Shown here one piece after another: positions 13,969 to 18,952 of a stretch of 18,952 bases of DNA. The DNA is taken from positions 1 to 18,952 of the forward strand of contig JBBQVO010000049.1 of the NCBI GenBank assembly GCA_038211505.1. Reading direction: 5' to 3'. This stretch comes from JBBQVO01 sp038211505. Lineage in GTDB: Bacteria > Chloroflexota > Dehalococcoidia > DSTF01 > JACRBR01. Under the pieces are notes generated by a model, which had not been told where the DNA came from, did no database searches, and worked only from the letters and a program-made list of their open reading frames with translations. Position 1 is the first letter of the stretch; every line of letters starts with the position of its first letter. The position numbers and the translations under genes are program-made.

Positions 13969-13984
13969 TGTTTCACGTGAAACA
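13969..13984. other. parS centromere site (ParB binding)
   Basis: TGTTTCACGTGAAACA is a perfect 16-bp palindrome identical to the widely conserved chromosomal parS consensus bound by ParB/Spo0J. A half-site GTGAAACA (13958-13965) precedes it by 3 bases and forms an 8-bp inverted repeat with its left half. It lies in the 400-base gap between the divergent imuB and kinase genes, in an AT-richer stretch. No parA or parB is in the window. Confidence 0.85.
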
Positions 13985-14149
13985 TTTGTTCTTATTTTCA
14001 CATACAAAGTTCTTTTTATGTCTAATAACACGGGCTGCAGTGGAACTTCACGAGCATCGAATCCCAGCCGTCGCCATAGGCGGCTCGTCGACCTTCCGAT
14101 GTGGGAAGGGGAACTGAGGCGATCGTCTAACGTCTGGCATAGCCGCGGG

Positions 14150-14171
14150 GCGCCTAATATAGGGTAGGCGC
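14150..14171 (+). promoter_or_regulatory. Possible promoter/operator of the histidine kinase gene
   Basis: A 6-bp inverted repeat (gcgcct at 14150-14155, aggcgc at 14166-14171) brackets TAATATAGGG, which contains -10-like hexamers, about 40-60 bases before the ATG. No good -35 is seen. Another weak pair (TTCACA and TCTAAT, about 13998-14027) lies upstream. Confidence 0.25.
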
Positions 14172-14208
14172 GTACGGCAGATTCGCGCGGCGCGCCGATA
14201 CTCTCCAA

Positions 14209-16029
14209 ATGAATGGGCCTCCTTCCGATGCCGCCACGAACGACCTAGACGCACCATCGCGTGCGCAGGCCGCAATCGACGCTGAGCGGCGCCTTGAACT
14301 CCTGACGCGCGACTCGCGCGACGTTTTGTGCGAGCTGTGCGAGGGTGTCGTCACGTTTGTCAGCGGGAACGTATCGGAGGTGACGGGGCGGCGCGAGAAC
14401 ACCTTCTTAGGACGGGCCTTCGCGGAAGTGATCCACCCGGACGATGTCGCGACCTACGCGCCGTTCTTCGCGCCCGGTTGGACGGGTGCGATCGATGCGC
14501 GCGTCAGAATCGCCGACACGTCGGGCGCATGGCACTGGCGGGAGGCGCGAGGGACACGCGTGATCGACGATGAAGGACACCATCGCGCCGTCATCCTGCT
14601 ACATGACGTGAGCGAGGCGCAACGCGTCGAGCACGAGCTCGAGCACAGCGAGAGCCGATCGCGGGCGTTGCTGGCAGCGATCCCGGATCTGATGTTCCGC
14701 ATCGGGCGCGACGGCACGTATCTCGACTTCAACGCCGAGCAACGCGACGACTTCTACCGTCGAGCAGAGGTATTCGTCGGCGCGAATATCCGGGACGTCT
14801 TGCCGCTCGAACTTGCCGGCCGCAAGTTCGAGGCGATCGAGCGCGTGCTCGACCACGGCGGCGTCGAGATCCTCGAGTATCAGCTCGAGAGGAAGGGCGA
14901 GATACGTGAGTACGAATCGCGCATCACGGCCTGCGGCGAGGACGAGGTCGTGGTGATCTGCCGCGATACGACGGAGCGCGCGCGCGTTATGACCATGTTA
15001 CGCGACGGCGCGGCGTGGTTTCGCTGCCTGACGGCGTCGTCGCCGGTCGGCATCTTTCAGACGGATATCGCCGGACGTTGTCACTACACAAACGAACGCT
15101 GGCGTGAGACGACGGGCATGACGGAGCAAGAGGCGATGGGCGACGGCTGGGCGGCGGCGATACATCCCGACGACGCTGAGGAGGTGTTCGCGGCGTGGTC
15201 GGCGTGCATGGCCGAGGAGCGCGAATTCGGAATGGAGTTCCGGTTCGTCGACCGGGCGGGTGTCGTGAAATGGGTGATGTCGCGAGCTTCGACGCTGCGT
15301 TCGGATGCGGGCGTCGTCGTCGGCTACGTCGGGACCACGGAGGACATCAGCGACCGTCGGCAGGCGGCGCGGGATGTGCAGCGGACGCAGGAGCGGGCGG
15401 CGATCCTGGGCGAGCGGGCGCGGATCGCGCAGGAATTGCACGACAACGTGGCGCAGTTCTTCTTCGGGATCGGGATTGCAGCGAAGGAGATGATCGAGCA
15501 CAAGCCATTCGCGGCATCGACGCTGCGGCGCCGGCTGGTACACATCCGCAAGTTGTCAGCGGACGGTGGGCGCGAGATCCGGAATGCGATCCAGGCGCTG
15601 TCAGCGACGGAGTTCGCGGATGGACTGGAAGCGTCGATCGAGCGGCTCGTGCGGGGGTACGAGGGTGCATGGGATGGAGCGGAGTTCGACAGCGATCTAG
15701 GTATGGCGGTGCCGCATGAGTGCGCGACGGAGCTGTACGCGGCGGCGCGCGAGGCGCTCTACAACGTGCGTAAGCACGCGTCGGCGACTAACGTACGCGT
15801 ACGGCTGCATCGCGTCGCGGACGAGATTGTGCTTGACGTGATCGATGACGGAGCCGGGTCGGCGACGACGGTGGCGTCGGCGTTGGCGGACGGACTGGCG
15901 TTCGGGCTGCGAAGCATGCGCGCGCGGATCGCGGCGCGCGGCGGGCGGATCGAGCTGTCGGATACGTCGGGTGGCGGGCTGACGATTCGTTTTATATTGC
16001 CGCTTGCGGCACGTCAGCGGGCCGCCTGA
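14209..16029 (+). CDS. Soluble PAS-PAS-PAS sensor histidine kinase (HisKA_3, NarX/DegS type)
   Basis: This 606-residue kinase has no membrane segment, so it senses an internal or diffusible cue. There are three PAS folds, at about 30-135 (ending LLHDVSEAQ), 150-255 (ICRDTTERA) and 268-383 (GTTEDISDRR with its PAC). A HisKA_3 dimerisation domain follows, with phospho-acceptor His411 in ERARIAQELHDNVAQ. The HATPase domain has the N-box AREALYNVRKHA (513-524), the G1 box DVIDDGAG and FGLRSMRARI. No haem- or flavin-binding signature is clear, so the signal is unknown. Its stop overlaps the response regulator start by one base (TGATG), marking a cognate pair. Confidence 0.93.
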   Translation: MNGPPSDAATNDLDAPSRAQAAIDAERRLELLTRDSRDVLCELCEGVVTFVSGNVSEVTGRRENTFLGRAFAEVIHPDDVATYAPFFAPGWTGAIDARVRIADTSGAWHWREARGTRVIDDEGHHRAVILLHDVSEAQRVEHELEHSESRSRALLAAIPDLMFRIGRDGTYLDFNAEQRDDFYRRAEVFVGANIRDVLPLELAGRKFEAIERVLDHGGVEILEYQLERKGEIREYESRITACGEDEVVVICRDTTERARVMTMLRDGAAWFRCLTASSPVGIFQTDIAGRCHYTNERWRETTGMTEQEAMGDGWAAAIHPDDAEEVFAAWSACMAEEREFGMEFRFVDRAGVVKWVMSRASTLRSDAGVVVGYVGTTEDISDRRQAARDVQRTQERAAILGERARIAQELHDNVAQFFFGIGIAAKEMIEHKPFAASTLRRRLVHIRKLSADGGREIRNAIQALSATEFADGLEASIERLVRGYEGAWDGAEFDSDLGMAVPHECATELYAAAREALYNVRKHASATNVRVRLHRVADEIVLDVIDDGAGSATTVASALADGLAFGLRSMRARIAARGGRIELSDTSGGGLTIRFILPLAARQRAA

Positions 16030-16667
16030 TGCGCGACGGCACACGCGTCTTTATCGTCGATGATCACCCGGTGGTGCGGGCCGGACTGCGCGAGTTGCTC
16101 AAGTCCTCCCGCGACATCGTGATCGTCGGCGATGCCGAAGATAGCAGCGCGGCGACGATGATCCGGGTGCGCGAGGCGCTGCCTGACGTTGCGATCGTCG
16201 ACATTAGGCTGCGAGAGGGCGATGGCATCGAGCTGTGCCGCTTGATCAAGGGGATGGAGCCGCGCGTCGGCGTGATCCTGTTGAGTGCGTTCTGGGACGA
16301 TACGCTCGTTCGCCAGGCGCTGGACGCGGGCGCGGATGGCTATCTGTTGAAGGATGCGGAGCATTTCGATCTGGCAAAGAGCATTTTGTGCGTGGCGCGG
16401 GGCGAGCCGTTTTTCGACGCAGCGATCGCCTCGGCAATCGTGCGGCAGGCACGGGGGCGCGCGCACCAACCCGAGCACGCGCTCTCGCAGGACGACATGC
16501 ACATCCTGCGCCTCGTAGCGAGCGGGCTGACGAACAAGGCGATCGCCGAGTCGCTGTATTTAAGCCACCACACGGTGCGCGACCGGTTGAGCGCGATCAT
16601 GGCGTCGCTGGGCGCGAAGAACCGCACGGAGGCGGTCCAGATCGCGTCGAAGCGCGGCGTCCTCTAG
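16029..16667 (+). CDS. NarL/FixJ-type response regulator
   Basis: The receiver domain has the acidic pocket Asp11-Asp12 and the phospho-acceptor Asp58 (VAIVDIRL), with a conserved Lys in GYLLKDA. A LuxR/GerE helix-turn-helix domain follows (about 145-212: LSQDDMHILRLVASGLTNKAIAE..., then HHTVRDRLSAIMASLGAKNRTEAV). It is 212 residues long, typical for the family. It is translationally coupled to the kinase before it. The closest downstream targets are the TasA-like gene set, whose upstream gap has palindromic sequence. Confidence 0.95.
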   Translation: MRDGTRVFIVDDHPVVRAGLRELLKSSRDIVIVGDAEDSSAATMIRVREALPDVAIVDIRLREGDGIELCRLIKGMEPRVGVILLSAFWDDTLVRQALDAGADGYLLKDAEHFDLAKSILCVARGEPFFDAAIASAIVRQARGRAHQPEHALSQDDMHILRLVASGLTNKAIAESLYLSHHTVRDRLSAIMASLGAKNRTEAVQIASKRGVL

Positions 16668-16719
16668 GTCGTACGTCTCCAGAGATCGACGAACGCGTCG
16701 GACGAACGTCGGATGCGCG

Positions 16720-16733
16720 CCGACGATCGTCGG
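16720..16733. promoter_or_regulatory. Palindrome upstream of the TasA-like gene
   Basis: CCGACGATCGTCGG is a perfect 14-bp palindrome in the 179-base gap between the response regulator and the TasA-like gene. Related CGTCGGA-like words lie nearby (16696-16713), and an 11-base direct repeat (GGTTGCGCGCC) occurs about 35 bases further on. It could be a regulator binding site. No clear -35/-10 pair is visible. Confidence 0.3.
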
Positions 16734-16846
16734 TTGCAGGTGCAGACGCTCGTCTGGGTTGCGCGCCCGGTTGCGCGCCGACATCTCTTCTAGCGGCCGC
16801 AGATGATCCGCGCGTATGCGACGGGGCGGCGAGCAGAGGGGACCGG

Positions 16847-17419
16847 ATGCTGAATCGAATGCTCATCTTGGCGGTTGGGATCGCCGTTATCGGCGGCGTC
16901 ATCGGATCGCGCGGGCTGGCGGTGTTCACGAGCACGGCGAGCGTCGGCTCGAACACGTTCTCGACGGGCAACGTCAGCCTAACGACGTCGCCTTCGACGG
17001 CGCTGGTGACGTTCGCGGGGATGACGCCGGGCGACCAGGTTACGGCGCCGATCACGGTGACGAATGCCGGCTCCCTGGCGCTGCGATACGCGGTGACGAG
17101 CACCACGACCGAGAACGTGCTGGCGGGACAGTTGGGGCTGACGATCAAGTCGGGCGTGACGACGTGCACGAACGCGGGGTTTTCGGCAACCGGCACGGTC
17201 GTGTACGGCTCGGCGGCGCTGGGCAACACGACGGCCGTAAACGTCGTCGGTAATCCGACGCAGGGCAGCCAGGCGGGCGACCGGACGCTGGCGGCGAGCG
17301 CGAACGAAACCCTCTGCTTCAACGTCAGTTTGCCGCTGGCGACGGGTAATACGTTCCAGAGCCTGTCGACAACGGCGACGTTGAGCCTCCAGGGCGAGCA
17401 GACGCTGAACAACCCATAG
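16847..17419 (+). CDS. TasA/camelysin-like secreted protein with SipW-type signal
   Basis: A 190-residue exported protein with a basic tip (MLNRM), a hydrophobic segment (about 5-20), and RGLAVFTSTASVGSNTFSTG. That last stretch fits the SipW-dependent signal seen in TasA, TapA and camelysins, where an aromatic-Thr/Ser stretch follows the cleavage site. The mature part is Thr/Ser/Val/Ala-rich with alternating strands and ITVTNAGSLALRY, a beta-sandwich look like TasA. Two Cys residues may form a disulfide. AGAGGGG before the ATG supports the 16847 start; a longer frame reaching back to 16235 overlaps the regulator gene and is false. It is followed at 31 bases by the signal peptidase gene. A biofilm-fibre or surface role is inferred. 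Confidence 0.8.
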   Translation: MLNRMLILAVGIAVIGGVIGSRGLAVFTSTASVGSNTFSTGNVSLTTSPSTALVTFAGMTPGDQVTAPITVTNAGSLALRYAVTSTTTENVLAGQLGLTIKSGVTTCTNAGFSATGTVVYGSAALGNTTAVNVVGNPTQGSQAGDRTLAASANETLCFNVSLPLATGNTFQSLSTTATLSLQGEQTLNNP

Positions 17420-17450
17420 GGTCTCACGTGCAGGGTGGCAAGGAACGACG

Positions 17451-18041
17451 ATGAAGCAAGGTGATTTCAGTCCGGCGACCGGCGGAGAGGCGATTTCTCC
17501 GTCGGGACGGCGCGCCAGCCAGGCGGATGCCGTGACGCGTTCCGCAACACGGATCGCCGGGTACGTCATAGGCGTGGTTGCGCTCGTGGCGGTGCTGGCG
17601 GTGACGCTGCCCGCGTTTGTGGGCTACCACACGGTCATCATCACCGGCGGCAGCATGGCGAGCGCGCTGCCGGTCGGGAGCGTGGCGGTGACGCGAACCG
17701 TCGACTTCGAGGACGTCCGACCCGGCGACGTGATCGCGTTTCAGCGGCCGGGCGCGGCGCTGCCCGTCGTACATCGCATCGTCGAGATTCACGATACGAA
17801 CGACGGTCGCGTCGCGACGACCAAGGGGGACGCGAACGCGGAGGCCGATCCACAGCCGCTGCCGCTCAACGGCCGCGGCGATCGTGTCGCGTACTTCGTG
17901 CCGTGGATCGGCTATGGCCTTGTGTTCGTGCGCACGCCTCTGGGCGCGGCGCTGATCCTCATCGCTGGCGCGGCGTCATGGCTCACGCTCGGGCGCGGGC
18001 CGCGGGGCGGCAGGGTGGCCGATCGACGTGTGGCGATCTAG
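17451..18041 (+). CDS. SipW-like signal peptidase I (S26B, ER/archaeal type)
   Basis: This 196-residue membrane protease has one N-terminal helix (about 36-58) and one C-terminal helix (about 163-182). Its catalytic Ser68 lies in TGGSMASALPVGS. The partner is His108 (PVVHRIVEI) rather than the bacterial Lys, which marks the ER/archaeal/SipW subclass. Asp127 in TTKGDANAEAD is the third conserved residue. It lies between two genes whose products share the same post-signal motif, so it is very likely their dedicated processing enzyme. The start ATG has AAGGAAC upstream. Confidence 0.88.
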   Translation: MKQGDFSPATGGEAISPSGRRASQADAVTRSATRIAGYVIGVVALVAVLAVTLPAFVGYHTVIITGGSMASALPVGSVAVTRTVDFEDVRPGDVIAFQRPGAALPVVHRIVEIHDTNDGRVATTKGDANAEADPQPLPLNGRGDRVAYFVPWIGYGLVFVRTPLGAALILIAGAASWLTLGRGPRGGRVADRRVAI

Positions 18042-18952
18042 ACGGTGGCTCGTCGTCCTCTTCGTGGTCGTCGCCGCGTATGCGGTGCTCTCGACGGGCG
18101 GGCGTCTGGCGCTGGCCGTGTTCACGAGCACGAAGGCGGTCGGCAGCAATTCGTTCACGGCATCGACGATGTCGCCGCCAACATCGCTGGCGGCGGCGGG
18201 CGGCGCGAACATCGTGCTGACGTGGACGGCGACAACGACGGCGTACGCCACCGGGTACAACGTGCTGCGCTCGTCGACGAGCGGCGGCCCCTACTCGCAG
18301 ATCACGCAGGTGACGCCGCGGACGGCCGTGACGTACACGGACACGCCACCGGCGGGCACGTACTACTACGTGCTGCAGAGCTATTTCCAGAACTGGGTGA
18401 GCGCGAACAGTACGCAGGCGACGGCCGGCGTCTCGACGAACACCGGATATCTCACGTGTACCGCGAACGCGGCGGACACCGGTGGCGACGCGAACGGCTA
18501 CGAGGTGTCGCCGGCAAACGCGTGCGCCAACGACTCGGTGTTCGCGCAGGACGTCAACAGCGGCACGGGAACGGGCACAACCTGCACCGGAACCGGCAAG
18601 GATCGGCATCGGTTCTACAACTACGGCTTCTCGATCCCGGCGAGTTCCGTCGTCAACGGCATCCAGGTGCGGCTCGATGCGTTGAAGAGTGGTACGGGCA
18701 CGGTGCCGAAACTCTGTGTTGACCTCTCGTGGAACGGAGGCACGACGTGGACGGCGGCGCAGAGTACCGCGACGCTTACGGGTGCCGAGGTGACGTACAC
18801 ATTGGGCACGGCGGCGGACACGTGGGGCCGCACGTGGAGCTCGACGGAGTTCAGCAACGCGAACTTCCGCCTGCGCGTGATCGATGTCGATAACAATACG
18901 GCGCAGACATTCCAGTTGGACTATGTGGCGGTGCAGGTGACGTTCACGCCGC
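18028..18952 (+). CDS. Secreted surface protein with SipW-type signal and fibronectin-III domain (3' end outside window)
   Basis: The frame opens at a GTG (18028), overlapping the signal peptidase gene by 14 bases. It encodes a basic start (MWRSRRW), a hydrophobic core and LALAVFTSTKAVGSNSFTAS, the same motif as in the TasA-like protein. Next comes a fibronectin type III-like domain (about residues 48-135; LTWTATTTAYATGYNVLRS, TYTDTPPAGTYYYVLQ), then a second beta-rich region. The latter resembles carbohydrate-binding jelly rolls, with VNGIQVRLDA and a closing FQLDYVAVQVTF. The frame is still open at 18952. It is probably an extracellular matrix or adhesion component processed by the neighbouring peptidase. 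Confidence 0.8.
   Translation, partial: MWRSRRWLVVLFVVVAAYAVLSTGGRLALAVFTSTKAVGSNSFTASTMSPPTSLAAAGGANIVLTWTATTTAYATGYNVLRSSTSGGPYSQITQVTPRTAVTYTDTPPAGTYYYVLQSYFQNWVSANSTQATAGVSTNTGYLTCTANAADTGGDANGYEVSPANACANDSVFAQDVNSGTGTGTTCTGTGKDRHRFYNYGFSIPASSVVNGIQVRLDALKSGTGTVPKLCVDLSWNGGTTWTAAQSTATLTGAEVTYTLGTAADTWGRTWSSTEFSNANFRLRVIDVDNNTAQTFQLDYVAVQVTFTP

Overview
The window is a GC-rich bacterial chromosome segment of mostly housekeeping genes, with no insertion sequence, CRISPR array, rRNA or recognisable tRNA. The gene content suggests a Chloroflexota-like organism. The clues are a pan-type leader RNA before panD-panB-panC, an ER-type (Ser/His) signal peptidase with TasA-like substrates, an ImuB-like Y-family protein followed by a DUF6504-like gene, and an archaellin-like domain protein. 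The phylum call is an inference from content, not a phylogeny.

Layout. 1-2304: the 3' part of mutL and then mutM (DNA repair), separated by a 27-bp-arm hairpin. 2517-3365: an unrecognised zinc-ribbon protein. 3366-3645: a hairpin-rich convergent gap. 3646-5405 (minus): a DmpA/NylC-type P1 peptidase and a DUF1003 membrane protein. 5670-6125 (plus): two small membrane proteins with strong ribosome binding sites, ending at a 15-bp bidirectional terminator shared with a D,D-carboxypeptidase gene (6223-7203, minus). 7327-9812: a promoter, two tandem stem-loops with paired bulged adenines (pan motif), an intrinsic terminator, then panD, panB and panC. 10030-11298: yebC and ruvC, directly abutting. 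11582-12097: a membrane-anchored protein with an archaellin-like beta domain, then a terminator. 12263-13806 (minus): an ImuB-like inactive Y-family polymerase and a DUF6504-like gene. 13894-13984: the imuB promoter with a LexA-like box, and a perfect parS palindrome. 14209-16667: a three-PAS soluble histidine kinase with an overlapping NarL-type response regulator. 16847-18952: a TasA/camelysin-like protein, a SipW-like signal peptidase and the start of a fibronectin-III surface protein.

How the genes work together. panD, panB and panC supply beta-alanine, ketopantoate and pantothenate for coenzyme A synthesis, and the leader RNA looks like their attenuator. mutL, mutM, ruvC and imuB all serve DNA repair or damage tolerance but sit in separate transcription units. 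The last three genes form a secretion cassette: both secreted proteins share one motif just after the hydrophobic signal segment, presumably read by the peptidase encoded between them. The two-component pair upstream may control that cassette. The most interesting non-coding signals are the tandem pan RNA with terminator, the parS site, and the operator-like box inside the imuB promoter.
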